Assembly: GCF_047496725.1 (NCBI RefSeq)
Contig: NC_132971.1
Span: 18,904,001 to 18,968,000 of the forward strand
From: Anoplolepis gracilipes
Lineage: Eukaryota; Arthropoda; Insecta; Hymenoptera; Formicidae
Length of the DNA stretch: 64,000 nucleotides
Reading direction: 5' to 3'
Shown here: positions 13,119 through 27,804 of the stretch, piece by piece
Layout of the letters: each line of letters starts with the position of its first letter
How positions within the stretch are numbered: the first letter of the stretch is position 1
Notes under the pieces: model-generated
What the model was told of the DNA's origin: nothing
The model's input: only the letters and a program-made list of their open reading frames with translations
Database searches by the model: none
Position numbers and translations under genes: made by a program

Positions 13119-14130
13119 CCAATGTCTGCTTTATACGTGTGACTGCCGCACGTTGGATCTAATCTATCTATGTATATACTCGTTACGCTCTACGCGATCA
13201 ACCTTACGCGATTGCGACACCTTTTTCCGTGACACGAGACTTTTTTTTTTTTTTTTTTTTTTTATGCTATCACGCTTCGTCATAGCAAACGTGCGATCGA
13301 GAGTTTCGCTGGCATTTGATCGATCCCGCACGCCCCGCGGTCAGAGGTGCGATCCGTACTTGCGATCACGATCGGCCGTTGGATATCTAAGTATCACGAC
13401 ATGGAATTGAAATGAGCGCGATTGTGAACGTGAAAAGGTTTCGACTTTTCGATATCGCGATTCGTTTAATTTATATGAAAAATTAGAATCCTTTTAAAAT
13501 TATTTCTATGCTGGGGATTTTTTTTTTTTGTAGATACACTTTGGACCTTTGTAAATTGAAAATATATATTTCACGTGCGTCTCACGTGTGACGATATTTA
13601 GAGCGAAGATCGAGTTTTGTAAAAGGTCGAAAGAAAGTGTCTTATGAATGGGTCCCTCAAGGATCTTGCCTGAGTGTTCTTGTTTTCTCGAGTATTATGT
13701 GGACGCATACACAGATGCTTCTTGAATACCGTTGGGCCGTGCGCTCTCGGGGCCCGCCAACTGACGGCAACCGACGCTTTTTCTTCGTACTCGTACTCCT
13801 GACCTCGTTGCTCGTGTATTATCGTAACCGAATAGATGCGATGCGAATTAATTAAACATACTCTCATGACGAAGGGAGCGGGATCTCGTCCCGATTCTGA
13901 GTAGCTGGAGCACTTGGAATCGCGCGATCGTTTATTGCATAGTAAAACGGATCTCGCACTCATTTCCTCATTTGAAAATCTCTCCGCGAAACCACTGTCT
14001 GTATTGGAAAACGAGGAATTTGAAGATGTTCCGTTATAAGCGTTATGTAGTTTGAAACGGAACGGAAACGGCTGAATGTTAATATCGTATTCCTAAACAT
14101 ACATATTTAAACGATTAGGGAGGAAATGCC

Positions 14131-14168
<38 letters not shown>
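14131..14168. repeat. (TA)n microsatellite
   Basis: About 38 bp of TA with a single TTA interruption. Confidence 0.95.
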
Positions 14169-14459
14169 GATGCGGTGTATTATATGAATACAATCTACTA
14201 AAAATCTAGAAAATAAGTTTCTTTGTTTCTTCTTTCTTTGAAAAAAAATATATTTTTAATAATAGGTGCACAAATTGTACGTGTGAGATGAAGATACATA
14301 AAATTAAAAAAAATAAATAAATAAATAATAATCGTGAGACTGCGTTTACAGTGATCGCACGATGATTTGCCGACTTTCCTCGCGCGGGCGATTTTATAAC
14401 AGACATATTACAGACTTACATAAAAATACAGACGTGCCTGCCGAGTAGCCTAACCCCTG

Positions 14460-14651
14460 TCGCGCAGGAATTCAGCTCGGCCGTCGCCATCTCCGCCCGA
14501 GACTCTCTCGTGTCTGCCTTCTTTCCGACTCTTTTGCGAGAGAGACACGCGTCATGTCTCTCGGTGCGGCTCTCGGTGGCTTCTCTCGCGTGTGACCGTC
14601 GGTCTTCGGCAAGTAGGCCACGCGCAAAGTAGGCCTCCTCATAAGCGGGCG
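14460..14651 (+). promoter_or_regulatory. CpG-dense patch ending in a GTGAGT donor; possible untranslated first exon
   Basis: About 190 bp of GC- and CpG-rich, pyrimidine-rich sequence stands between AT-rich flanks and ends at GTGAGT (14652-14657). This layout suits an insect 5' untranslated exon and promoter. The only ATG frame inside is 13 codons. There is no TATA box or other decisive element, so this is a weak call. Confidence 0.2.
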
Positions 14652-17600
14652 GTGAGTTTGCTCGTCATCGAACGAAGACGCGAGGAAGCATCTTCGATCC
14701 TGCTTCTCCTCCTCCTTTTCCTTCTCGTCGATGATTTCAAAAAAAAAAAAAAGTAAGAAAACGTTTTTTTTTTTTTTTTTAAGCGGTGGACTTTATGAGT
14801 TTACTAATGGGATCAAAGGGTAGAACTCGAGGGCGTAGCCTCACCTCCGCCAACTCGGTATCATGTCGGTGCTTTTTAAGTCGAGAAGATGATATGACCC
14901 GAGGATCCGGCGATCATGATGATGCGTACGTCCAGACAGATGACGAGACTGAAATTTACTCTGCAATATGCGAACGATAAAACAAATATAATACGCCGCC
15001 TCATCACTCATATTTTAAAGATTTCAATTAATTAATTGTATCCGTAAAAATTATGAGTTCTTATCGTCTCATATTATATTAATACGTCATTTATTTATTA
15101 TCTTATGAAAAAGTTTTCTTGAGATACCAGCTTTTTAATCTAATGATAAATTCCTTTAAATAATTATCAATAATAATAAATCTCTCGATTGAAGGCTTTA
15201 AAAGAGAGAATAATACATAAAGATATTCATGGGTGGGACGATTGTTTACAAAAAAACTGTAACGATAGCACTCGGGCGAATTATTTTGCCGACGACGGCG
15301 ACGGCGACGGCGGTTCTCCGTTGGCGGTGGCTACCGGTCTTAAGGACCGCAAAGTCACACAAAGACGAAGGAAGTAGGAGGCGCGATGCTGCGGCCCCTC
15401 ACGTGAGACGACGCCGTGTCCTCACCTCTCGTCGTGGTTGGGGACGATGGGGGACCCAGAGACCTGAATAGCCCGTAGCCGGGGGGCCCGACGGGGCAGA
15501 GTAACGGTCCATGGATGAAGGTTAGCCGCGTTTATCCGTAACCCGGTGCACCTCTCTGTCGTCAAAGATCGCCGTCAGACGTCAGGACCGGATGGGAAAC
15601 ACCTGCGCGACCAGGTCGCTCTTTTGAACCGATCGGTAGTAAAAAATCCAATTATTTAAAAAATATCGGTATTTCTTACGGCAATAAAAGATCGTAAATC
15701 ACCGGTGTTTTTATTCATATCCATTGTAAACCATTGATATTTTGCGCGCTGATTGCATGTTTGTTCAACACTTATTACTGATTACATATTGTCTCTCATG
15801 ATCAGTGAGAATTTATTTAATATTGTTAAATGACATACCAATTTTTTTCTTAATGTTTTTTATCTTTCCTTTTTTTTTTTTTGTATATTTCGATGAATTG
15901 AATACAATATTGGTTACGCTTGTCACGATTGCTAAGATACCGATGTCGGGACAAATGAGTTGATAATATTAAAGGAAAACTACTAATAAAGTCTCTAATA
16001 ATTGGGATGGTTCGCAATGACGAGCACGTAATACGAACGAGTCGATAATGATCCTCGTGTGATTCATGTGTATCTTGGAGCGAATGACGTCACGTGTCTT
16101 CCTTTAAAACCGCTTCGGGGTATTACGTGTGCTACGTGACTGATTAAGGATGGACAAATAACTGAATTGCGCGCGCGCTCCGCTGCTTCATTGAATATCT
16201 CTTCATTAAGTCACAACTCGAAATAATGACCGCGAAGGTTGATGTAGCAATCGGAAGTAAAACCGCTTCCTCGATATATGGAGTTGCTTCTATTAAACAA
16301 GATAAATTATCATAATTACGGACACACGATAATTTCTTATGTAAATTGAGTTTAAAATATTGTAGACTCGCGACATCGATGCGACACGAATTTTTTATTT
16401 TGAGATCATTGTCAGGATATTCGCTGCGAAGTTTTCACGTATTGTGTTTTTGGCGTTCAAATCATATTATAACATTCACATTTCGAGCTTGAGAAAACAT
16501 TTAGTACTTTTTTTCATTACATGTCACATTTGATATATAAAGTTTATCAAAAGTATAGAAATCCTTTAAAATTTTGAAAAATTTACAAAACTTTTCTTAA
16601 TATAAAATTGGAGCTTATGATCTGCAGAACAAAAAATATAATAGACTCAAAGCTAGATCAGTTAGTAAAAACAGTTTTCATGTCTGACTGGCTTATATTC
16701 ACTGATATTTTACCATAAAAAAATTTGTTAATTTCGACAAGCTAATTCAAAATAAATAAAATTATAGTGTTTTGAAAAGGTCTTCTCAAGAAGGGCTAAG
16801 AATATGTAATAAAAATCTTGACAATATCATTTACGGTTAGATTCGTGCTGCCATTGAATGCGTCTTTTTCTCTTTGAGTCTTATAATTTTTGTATAAAAA
16901 ACTATTTAAAAATTTTTTCTTTAAACAGATATTTTTCAAAATATTAATTTTTAGTAAATCCTGTATATTTTTCAATATATTTGAAAATTGTGAGGATCAG
17001 ATTCGTTTTTTGCGACGAAGCGGAATGTCGAAGTTGTGCTTTACGAGGCCGTTTTAAATGCGTAGATTTCTAGAAGGTTCGCTTTTAGGGCTTGCAAAAC
17101 AAGTTTTCCCCATAAAGTAGCTGGAATAGCATGTGCTCTTTGGTGTTGCATTCGTCTGCCAGTAAATTCAATGCCGTAACGAAAGGGAATAAGCTTTTAA
17201 TGGTACAGTAGAGAGACTCTTTTCGAGGAAGGCATTCCTGACAATAAATTTAGCAAAAAAGTTTAGTGTCACGAATAATATATTTCTATGAGTAAATTAA
17301 ACAGTAAATATATCTCAATGTATTTTAGTAATTTTTTATGTAATTAAATAAAAAAAAATATCAAGTTTCTTCACCAATAATACAAATAAATTTTCTTGCG
17401 AAAAAAAACCTTCTTAAAAATAATTATTTTTTATATATTACTGCAAAAGTTTTGTCACGTGTGCAATAAATCATAACTTGAAAGTTTGTTAAAATTAATT
17501 ACATGCATCAATTGTTTTGCAATTTATGTTATGTTATGTTATGTTTTCTACTTGATTTTTCTCAGATTCTTTATTTTCTCTTTATCGGAAAGATAAAGAA

Positions 17601-18720
17601 AAAGGATAAAAGAGTTCTCACTTTTTATTATGGTGTCAAGATCCAATCTTGCAGAAATTTCGCTTGAAAAAAATACCTTTTTGGCAAAAGAAAGCAGCTA
17701 TTGCGGTTTTCTTTCCTTTTAAATTCGTGTACATCTCCTCTCCCCACTGTGTCATTCCTTTCTCTCCGACGTATTGCGCCAGGATCGATGTGAGAGGAGA
17801 AACTGCTCCTGAATGTGGACAGATCCTTCGAAACAGTCCGGTAAGTTCTGATCCGACAAGAAAATGAAGCGGCATTGCAATTACAGTGTTTCTTACACAG
17901 GCCAGTGCATCGAGGTGCTTGCTTTCATCTGGAAAGTTACGCCGGAGGTTCAATTATGGATCTTGACACTTTGTAAATGTATACTTATATAGAGATACAC
18001 CGTTAAACATGATATCCAAGTTTTAAGATGTTTTTTAAATTACATTCGCATTACATATAGATATAATATACACTCTCTCTTTGCAATTTATATTTATCAA
18101 ATCAAGAGCAAGTTAATGTATGAGGAATCAGCTTGCTTCTGTAGATTTACTTGGGACACCTTAATGGGCTGTTGCATTCGCTCGACATTAACACCCATTA
18201 GCGTACCGAGGTAACATTCCACATAAGAACGCGAAGTCGAGTGGATACTTCTTTGAACGTGTCGATTCCGTTATCTCGCGTGCTTAGATGACCGTCGTCT
18301 ACCTCGTGTCTTTTAATTGCTCTCAGATCTCGCTTTAGCATTTCGAGCGTCACGCGACGAGTCACATCGAATTTTCGAATGCACGACACACTCCAATTCG
18401 GAGTCCATTGTATCCGAATCGACGATGTTGCATTCAACGGCGAATGCTGATCGATGAATAGCGATGCTAAAATATTCAACCGCTGACACGATGTCGCGGT
18501 CTGTGTTTTATACAGAGTGTTTCGAGGAAAATGTGTTGTGTGCCCTCGCTATTCACTGTTTCCTTTATTAGCAGAGGGCAAGAATGTACAAGTTATATTC
18601 ACGGTTCGTGTCCCGTCGCCCAACCATGCTTACAAAGTACCTCGTGCGAGGTTAACAGTCAGAAATCTTTTTTAAGAGAGTAGGATTATCTTTTTAGACT
18701 TCTCGCACCGCATCGTGTAT

Positions 18721-18743
18721 ATTATTCTAGATTCTAGAATAAT
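18721..18743. repeat. Perfect 23-bp palindrome
   Basis: Arms of 11 bp (ATTATTCTAGA and its reverse complement) around a single T. It contains two overlapping TCTAGA/TTCTAGAA motifs, reminiscent of heat-shock-element half-sites (nGAAn/nTTCn), though spacing is not the canonical array. Confidence 0.85.
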
Positions 18744-21700
18744 GAGTTAAATATTTTAAATATAAAATAATACTTTTCTATAAAAAGCAGATTATATATA
18801 AGACGATTAATTTCTTAAAAGTAACTTTTGAGATACAGTTTCGCATTCCACTTTATCATACTTTGGTTGAGTAAATACTTTATTAAATTAAGTGTTATCG
18901 TGGATCTCGGCGACTGTTATCGCGAGCTAATGCAAATAGGGACTTGTCGGCAAGTTGACGAGAAGAAAGAAAGAAAAGAGTGCCATAGTAACCGCCGAAC
19001 CTGCCGACGAATAGTTTCACGCATGCTTCCCACGTGACTCACGCGTAGATACGCATCGTTCTCGAGCCCTCGGAGCACAACCTGCACGCACAATGCGTAG
19101 CGAGCGAGCGAGCGACGGTTGGTATGGGCTTCGTGTTTAAACTGCGCGCACCTTATGACTCAACCGAGTCACTAACCTCCCATTGCCATTCTTTTCTCGT
19201 TTTTTTTAAGCATTTTTTTTTGCTAGCCTTCACCTTTACATCTCTATGTTAAGTAATTTTTATAACACTTATAAAACTTATAAAACGTTATAACATACAA
19301 CGAGTTAATTCTTACGTAATAAAGTTGCGGTCACACGACGTGTAATAGTAAAAAACGTGACAATAATAGATAAAAAGTCTAACATCTGATTCTTGATACT
19401 TAAGAGAATTTTGTTATAATGTGAAATTGCATGGATATTTAGTATTTAACTTGTAAAAAAGCAGCAAAATTTACTTTTGCAAATATGGGTCGAGAGAGGA
19501 ATTTTCACATTTTCGCTTTTCAAAGTGTTGGATATCTTTATATAGTTTATTTATCAGTTTATTCGTTGGTGGTAACCAGTGGATTTTATGAAAGGCAACC
19601 AGGTGGTCAGCCAAGGTGCATGAATCACGGTCGGTGGAATTACGCTTGCGTCTGATGTGGTTGAACGACGGCTTTCGAACAGACTCGAAAATCTTGGGAG
19701 TAATTTTGCGTGCTTCGACTGGTTCTGCATACAAAAGGATCAGGTAGCTGGTACGGTAGAAGTCGTAAACCACAAATCTTGCGGCGAGCGATGTTAGTCT
19801 ACCTGGATACCATGGATTTTATCTTCATGTATTCGCTCATCTTATTTATCGATACTATTTTTTTTTTAATTTCTTGGCACTTTGAATTCAGTTATGAACG
19901 ACTTTACTGGTTACCTAGTTATGTAAGTTTCGATAATTTAATATCTTTTTTCTATTCCTTTAACTTGTGTCTCTCTTTTGTCGAAATATTTTAATAAAAA
20001 TCAATCGGGTTTATAAACTGATATAAATGTATTTCAGAGAATAATAATGTAATCGTTGTGTGACGATCGATCTTACGAATCTTCTTGAAATTCTCATTAA
20101 CAATTATTGAATTAAAAATTTATTAATCTTTTGAATTGAAAACGATGAAAATTTCAAGAAACCTGATGACACTCGATTAGAATCGTTGACAGCGCGCGTG
20201 AATGTCCACGAATTTTCCTTTCGCCTCGTTCCTCGCAACGAATGACGATCATTAACGTTCGCGAATGGTAAGCAATGAATGATTGGCATTCATTGATCGA
20301 CGCTCGACAGGGGAGAAGACATGTTCGCTTAGTAGCGTGCGAAAGTCAGCGGCGAGACTCCCATCCTCAATGAAATTCCACAGCTATCTTAACATGTTAT
20401 ATCGACGTTTTAACGCACGCAACGTCCTACGAATTATCAACTTTATACGCGTGCGATAAAGGGGTAGGTGGAATCGATCGAGTCTCAGGGTCATCGGATC
20501 TCGCGTGCGCTTCCGCGAGGCCAACTTGCTTTTACGACAGTCACGTGTAGTCGCATTGAGAATTCCTGGCAGTAAAGTTGCTATTTCGATAACAAATACA
20601 CGTATTCGACTCGAGTGCGCTTCTTCTTGTTCTTCCTCTTTTTTCTTCTTCTTTTTACTCGTGTGTGCGGGCTCTCTCCATTTCGCCGATGTTTTAATAA
20701 TCGTGAGCATTGTATTTGCGCCCTGCATGGTGCAAGAAAGAATTTCGGACCGAGGACGAGAGAGGAAGTTGTCTCGACATTAGGCGACTTATGCCTTTCA
20801 ATTATTTTTAATGACCACGCTGCCCATAAATTGCGACTCGGATTCATACTCGGTTCTCTCTCGCTCGCATTCTTCTTCTTCGCAATCGCAAACCTGCCGT
20901 ACTTCCTCTTTGACTCTCCGTTGCTTTATATCTCGCCATCTTTCAACCGTACTTTTTTCTTCGAAATAACCTTTAATAACGATAGGTGAATGAGATCGCA
21001 GAAATATGGTAGATTGAAACTAAAAACTCAGGAAAAAATATACAGTAGCTATATCGCGAATATAGACACTTTTTTCTGCTGAGTCGGCAAAATTTATAAT
21101 GTAAGTTGAAGAGAGTGAGAGTGAATGAACGAGCAAACTTTCCGTTCCTAAACTATATTCTTTTACTTTTTTCTTTTTAGCAGTCATTATTATATTTGCT
21201 CACTGATAGATAATCATCGATCGTAGACGCGCTTTCGTTTGTCTAGGCATATGATAACCGCGGGCCATTTCCCAGAGGAGCCAACTGTTTAAATTATAAC
21301 TTGTACGCGATCGAATTGGTCGATTGCCGGCATTATGTAAATATTTCTCTAGGAAGATGGCAAGATTAAATCTCGGACCTGAACCACTCGTTGTAATATA
21401 ATAGCGACGGGAAGTTCCAATTAACCCTCTGATATGTTGTGCTCCGTATAGAGAGAAGGAGGAGAATAAAACGTTGTATCTCTACCCGCACTTATATTAT
21501 TTCGATGTCCGACAGCGCGTTCGTTCCGCCGCGCCTACCATTACGGCTAATTCTGTAATAGAAAGAAAATTTGTTGCGATACGTATAAAGCGTGGCGGGT
21601 GTCGAAAAATCGCCGAGTATATGGTACGATCGTCCTAGGTAATTTAATTGAAATAATGCATAATACATGCGCCTTAAATATTCCGGAATTCCGAGCTGCG

Positions 21701-22998
21701 CTTACGCGTAATTTACTTCTCGCGAGTTCTACCTTTCGACGCGTCTCTCCTGATCCGATAAAATTCTGCGAGCGAAACGCGAGGGCTTTTTGGAGTAAAT
21801 TTAGCACTTGGGCGTGTGTGTAGAGATTCGCTCTCTTGAAATAGATCTAATGTGTTTTTTACACGCCGTTGCAACGTTGCAATTATCACGGATGACACAC
21901 GGTTGACTTTAATTATTATACCATGCTCGAGGTCCCTGGGTGAAGCACAATGTTGCGAAATAATTTGCACTTGAATGCAAGGCTCTTATCCGTCTTTCAG
22001 GCCGGATGCGAGGCCCACCTCATGCCGGATGCCGACCCTCCGCCATCGCATCGGTACAATCGCGCGCGTGTTTTGTCCGTTTCCGAGGAATTTTAATTCA
22101 CCGCCTGCGGATTCTTATATCCTTTTTTCCACCTACCCCGACATTATATTTCCTTTTTTCGCCGACATTTGGCTTTGAAAGTGGCTGCGAGTGAGAGAAA
22201 CTGGCTGTCGCAACAATTGTCAGCGGTCGACAAGTGATCGATAATCCCCGAGGATAATATCTCTACGCGTAACGTGTCTAGTGAATTTTCAACATGAGAT
22301 ATTTTCCTCTGTCGATTTGCGTGATTTGATGAACGATTTAAGTAGACTGTCTACTTAATTCCAATCGAGCGAGGAGTCAATCGAGCGACTTCGATTACCT
22401 CCGACCGAGCGCTGTAATGAGTTTCCCGGATGGACAGCTCAGCGACGGCTCGATAATTTATCCTCGCCATTAGGAAAAAAAAAATCAGAAGGAATGTCGC
22501 TGCTCGACGGCGAGAGGACGCGTAGGTGTCCGGCAATGAGGAAGTCGATTTCGAGACGCTGCGCGATATCGCGGGGACACATAAACGTCGCACATCATAC
22601 TCGTTATGATTAAATTAGCCTCTCGAGGTATGTATTTTTTTTCCTTCCATGGTCGGAAATTTTTTTCTCTGTCGTATAAAATTAGCGAATTTTTATGTTC
22701 GCGTGCCACAATCTCCGCGTGGTTTAGCGTATCACGATACCGTTCTTCGTGAAATGCGCGGCACGCACGTCAAAGTTGCCGGAATCATTATACGATTCCC
22801 GGAGCAACGCGGTGGCGGAGTATTTTTATCTTGTTTCGAAGTAGCTCCTCCTTTCTTCGCGTGCGCGACGGCGACGGCAGTTTGTAACGTTTTACGAGAT
22901 ATCGACTTTGGCGGCCGTCGAGTTCATTAGCTCGCTCGCTCCAATAGAGGAAAAGAGAGGGAAAGGGGCCATCAGGATGGATGCTGGTTATTTTTGCG

Positions 22999-23020
22999 TT
23001 TTTTTTTTTTTTTTTTTTTT
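22999..23020. repeat. Poly-T tract (22)
   Basis: Uninterrupted T run between CpG-rich flanks. Confidence 0.95.
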
Positions 23021-24124
23021 CTTATTATTGCCTGCTCGAGAGAGGAAGTAGATTGGCGTTGCCGTAAAGGAATCTTAAGAGTGTATTAACGCGTGTTTAT
23101 GCGCCTCGAGGCGGCTTGTGAGGTACTCTAATCCTGCAAAGGGAGCCGACTGTGGTGTCGGCGTGAAAAGGGTACGACAAAGGGGGAAGGGAACCTGGAG
23201 GGAAAACGACCGGCAAAGAGCGATCCGCTGGCAGTGCTGTAATTAACGAAGTCATGCTTAGTCAATCCGAGTCAAGGCCACTCGACGACCGAGCCAAATT
23301 CCCGAGACGGGCGCGGTAAAAAGTGCATCAGGGTAGCGTGGGGAAGGTCCAGGGGTCGCGGGTTGAGCGAGCATAACCGATGCATTCACTATATATAATC
23401 GCCACCATCTCGGCGTGGCAGATAAAAAAAAAACGACTTTATTCCAGACCCAAGACTTTTTTTTACCTTGGTAATTTGACTCTCTTATGTGAATTATCGT
23501 CGTTGCAAATCCGGTTGCGAATATATTCATCTAATTGTGTTACATCACTTTATATATAATTTAATATAAAAATGGAAAACATTAAAAATAAAATATTAAA
23601 TCTGACATTGTATAAAGACATGACGGTACGAATGAAAATTTGAAAAAATGAAAGTTTGAGCTTGCCGCAGGCGTGCATCAATATTATGAAACAAAGGCTT
23701 TTAACGGCACCAACTTTTCGCATTTTGACTCCCTGTTGTGTTATGAGTTGGATGATTTATTCGCGGAGGTCCGAACGAGGAAGTACGGCGGTTACTTAAT
23801 GCAAAATGTATATTGTCTACATTGTGGACGACGTAATTTAGCGCGGGCGTTATGCGCACGTTATGAAGAGCGGAGAAACCACTCTTGCATATCAGTATAT
23901 ACGACATATACATACACGCATACACACCAAGTCCATGAAACATTGCCATTCCGGAAGGATAGGGGGCAACGCGATTGTTCTATGATTTCAGTATTTATTC
24001 GTGATCGACCGATCCTCGCATAAACCGATAGATCGAGAGCATTAGATCGTTGATCCGTCGACCACACCTTACAGAGACCCGTTCCATTGCCTGGCCACTT
24101 TTGTTACGAGCTCGCATCGCATCA

Positions 24125-24155
24125 TACGATGGCGAATTGCATTTCCGCCATCGTA
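24125..24155. repeat. 10-bp-stem hairpin
   Basis: TACGATGGCG at 24125-24134 pairs exactly with 24146-24155 across an 11-nt loop. Function is unknown. Confidence 0.7.
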
Positions 24156-24499
24156 CGCGCCAGGTGTTTTTAAACCTTCGCCGTTACTATCGATGAAGCG
24201 TAATGTCTTTATATCCCTGTTGGCTAGAGAGACCCAGAAGACTAGCGTCGTACAGCTATGTCTCATCATCTTCGATAGCCAAGCAACTTTCTAGACATCG
24301 TAATAATGTCAAAATATTATTGTAATAAATTGCGATTGGCGCACGTGTAGTCCCTGAACTTTAATTAATTTCGAACGAACATGTCGTTTTTAATTTATTA
24401 TTTATTTATGGCATGTAGACATAAAAAAATTTACATTTTTCATATCACATGATTATATAATTTTTTTACATTAAGAATCTCAATTCTCTTTGTATTTAA

Positions 24500-24506
<7 letters not shown>

Positions 24507-24568
<62 letters not shown>
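24507..24568. repeat. (GA)31 microsatellite
   Basis: 62 bp of uninterrupted GA, the longest perfect dinucleotide array in the window. Confidence 0.98.
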
Positions 24569-24571
<3 letters not shown>

Positions 24572-27120
24572 ATCGATTAAAGTATAATAATTCATCTATT
24601 GGCACTGGCCTTGGTGTAAATATCAAATATTTGTTGATCATACCGTTGATGAACGTTCTCTTATAATCTTTCGCAAGCTTAATGTCAATAATTACCGAGA
24701 TCTCGAGTGCATCACCGTAGTTTCTACGCCAAAGTTTTTCGTCGCGAAATTACTGTGCGCGACGAGCGGCGGCAGCTCTAGAGCCACTTCGAGAGAGGTC
24801 ATCGCGGGGTCATCTAAATCGCGGCGGGTCGATCGCCGAGAGGGTGCTCTCTCGTGAGTAACGACTACTCTCGATGCGGCCGCACCGCGATAGAAAGTAT
24901 CTCGAAATAAATCACTCGGCCAAGATGACGAATCGTAAGGTTTCGTCTCATGGCCGAGGCCAGAATCATCGGCCGCTACGTATGTTGTACGGCCTGCACT
25001 CGCTATCGCGCAGTCCATCAGGAAAGAAGCTATCACGGTTAACGGACGCTCGGAGATCTCGGGATTTCTCCGAGAATAGGAGTGTCGTTTGCCACCGTGG
25101 AATGTCATCGCAAATGTAAAAAGATCCGCGAGACCGACGTGACGAAGAATAACTTGGAGTCGTCGTGAGCGAGCGCATCACGGTGATGTCACCGACCGGC
25201 CAATGCATGCGGTAGATGAGCGGTAATACAGAGCCGGTTTGCTCGGATTAATTCGTATCTCGCGCACAGAAAAGAATTCGCCGGAGATGAAGAACAGAAG
25301 CCCGACGACCATGATCCATGTTTACGAACAGGATGTCACAAATGAAGGAATGTTTTTTTTTTAGGAGTGAAATAACATCAAGGTTAAAATTCACTATCAA
25401 ATAAATTAAATACCAATAGTTTAACATTGTTGTAAATACCGAATAAGGCGTGTTAAAATAATATCGCATCTTTTTAATCATAATCTGATTGTTTAACGTC
25501 ATAGTTTTTCGCGTGTTACGAATGCGGTACAATCCAGGTTCATCCCGGTCTTCCATCGGCGACCGGCCAAGGAGAACGTGTGAAAAGCAGCTTCTCACGT
25601 TGTAATACCTCCGGCTATCCTGAATACCGGAAAACGAAGAACGGGAGATTGAATTGCCGGCTCCTCGATAGAAAGGAGGCTCCGATTCGTCGAGTCATTA
25701 TCGTTCTAGGCATTTCTTGACCCCGCCTTACGCCACCGATAATGCACGTGATCTGCGAAATCCGTGTTTCCTTGATTGCGCGCGGGTGCCACTTGCACCA
25801 AATTATTGTACTTATTCGTGAAATTTCTCTCACTGCTCATACGTTCATCATTTAATTATTTCTTTTCTGTCAAATAGTTAAGCGCGTAAGTTATGTACAA
25901 GTAGCTTTATCTTCTCGTGAACTTTGTCACTATTATAATTATTAAACTCGTTTTGAACATTGTATACACACAGCCACCGAAAGAGAGAGAAAGAGAGAAG
26001 GAAAGAGAAAAGAGTAGTTTCATCGTTCGCGCATTATCGTGCGCCAATATCGGTTCGCCAGTTGCGAAATTATACGCTTCTGTCGATCGAACGAATTGTG
26101 ATTTGGTTAACACGACGAATACGATTAGACAGTACTGGATAACCTAGTTCCACGAGAGCGCGATACCAGATTTTATATGCCGATTATGCGCGATTCGCGA
26201 GCTATGCTTTCGTAAGGAAGTCGAGAATCACGGCGGCAGAAATCGTCTCGTATCGATGGTTTTCTCCCCAATCGACCGCATCAATTTGCACAGATTCAAC
26301 GCCTTTCTCTCGAAAAGTGTTAGAAGCGAGAATGTGACGAATCTTTACCGTATGATGACAGAAAATTAAAATTAAAATTAAAAGAAAAAAAAAAAGATAT
26401 CCCTTGAAGTTAAATTAAAAATTTTGCATATCGTCTGCCGAATATAATTATATGTCTCTTATAAAATTGCGGCGTGGCTCTTGCTCAATCGCAAAAAAAG
26501 TTTTCACTGACGATCGGCATGAATCGGCCTTAAGGCTGACGCATCCGTCGATTGCGCCATTAGCGCACTTTCGGTTTTCTTCCGCGCGTTAAAAGAAACG
26601 CGGCGCACTTTATTAGTCACGGCGTCGAGCATTAAAAAGCCGCGATGAATCTACACACGTAGATATAGGCTAACTTGTATGCACGATCATCGGACCTGCA
26701 CCGACGAATTTCCGTTAAAATTTACGTCAGAATCGGCCACATGCGCCTTGGCCTACACTCTCGTTGTATTTCATGGTTTCGAAAGCGACGTAGTTTCTTT
26801 CCCCGATGATGCATTCGCTACGCGTACAATAAATGGAAATCGCGCGTTCAGATAATAACAAAAAGCAGTTATTTATTATCTATACAATTATTATTTTTTT
26901 ATTTTACATTTTTATCTTCTACTTGAGAGGAAAAACGAATAGGCGAGCAAGCTTATTTCTGCAAAGATCGAGGGAGATGTAAATGCGAAGCAATGTTTTT
27001 CAACGGAAGCAAGCGTATTTAGCGCGATGGTTTAAAGCGAGCTTTTTACTCTCCGCTTTTTGAAATAGACAAACGTGTTTATCGTCACTTTGCGGATGCG
27101 ACGGTCACGCGACTCTTACA

Positions 27121-27152
27121 TGTATGTATGTATGTATGTATGTATGTATGTA
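27121..27152. repeat. (TGTA)8 microsatellite
   Basis: Eight perfect tetranucleotide units. Confidence 0.97.
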
Positions 27153-27758
27153 CCGACGACTATACTACTCGTACGACTAGTACTCGGATAGAATGTTTTC
27201 AGTTAAAGAGATTAACTGAAAGAGATTAAAGCGCCGCGCAATTTACGGTGGATTATGATGTAATTACCTCTTGGTTTTCAACCTTTAGAAACAACGTCGA
27301 GAATGTCGAATGTCTACACAGAATCCCACAGTCAACGAGTTAAAGTGACGGTATTGCGTTTACTTTTGTCTTTCACGAGTCACTATAAGCTTCGCGTGTG
27401 TATCTCGGTTATCCAACTGAAACGCACGTTGAGTCAAAGAAATCAGATAATTATTCCGGTGTAAAAGGTAGAGCGTATGCTGAAGATCGTACCTCGGCGC
27501 ATACCTGTGACATTTTTAGCGCGAATAGTCGGCGTGTATACGCGTTCCTATCGCGAATACATATTCGTCGCACGTGAAGAAGAAATAAATTGCCGTCTCT
27601 CGGGCCTGCAAAGAAATCCGCGCCGAAAGGCGCGCAACGCAACGACGCCTTTTGCCTTGGTAGCTCGCCAACGAGGTTAGTGGGATTTGAGATTTTCGAT
27701 AGCTCCATCTCATACGTCTGCCGCCGCGTAACTCTCGCGTGAACGCGTCGCGGAGAAT

Positions 27759-27804
27759 GCACGCACGCACGCACGCATGCACGCACGCATGCACGCACGC
27801 ACGC
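27759..27804. repeat. (GCAC)n microsatellite, partly GCAT
   Basis: About 46 bp of GCAC units, three of them changed to GCAT. It explains the Arg-Ala-Cys-Val repeats in the antisense open frames here. Confidence 0.95.

Larger units (their letters stand above)
8931..14459. other. No confident gene; one small ORF candidate
   Basis: Apart from the small minus-strand frame at 10134-10340 I see no coding signal. The stretch holds a CT array (13059-13118), a 23-T tract (13241-13263) and a TA array (14131-14168). Confidence 0.5.

Noticed and set aside
17636..17953. 105-codon minus-strand frame, with a GTAAGT site at 17841 on the + strand
   Set aside because: Looked for transposon or enzyme motifs and found none; the + strand GTAAGT has no credible exon before it.
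18500..18560. Sequence resembling common insect dispersed repeats (tacagagtgtttcgagg)
   Set aside because: Single short resemblance from memory, without a second copy or defined ends in the window.
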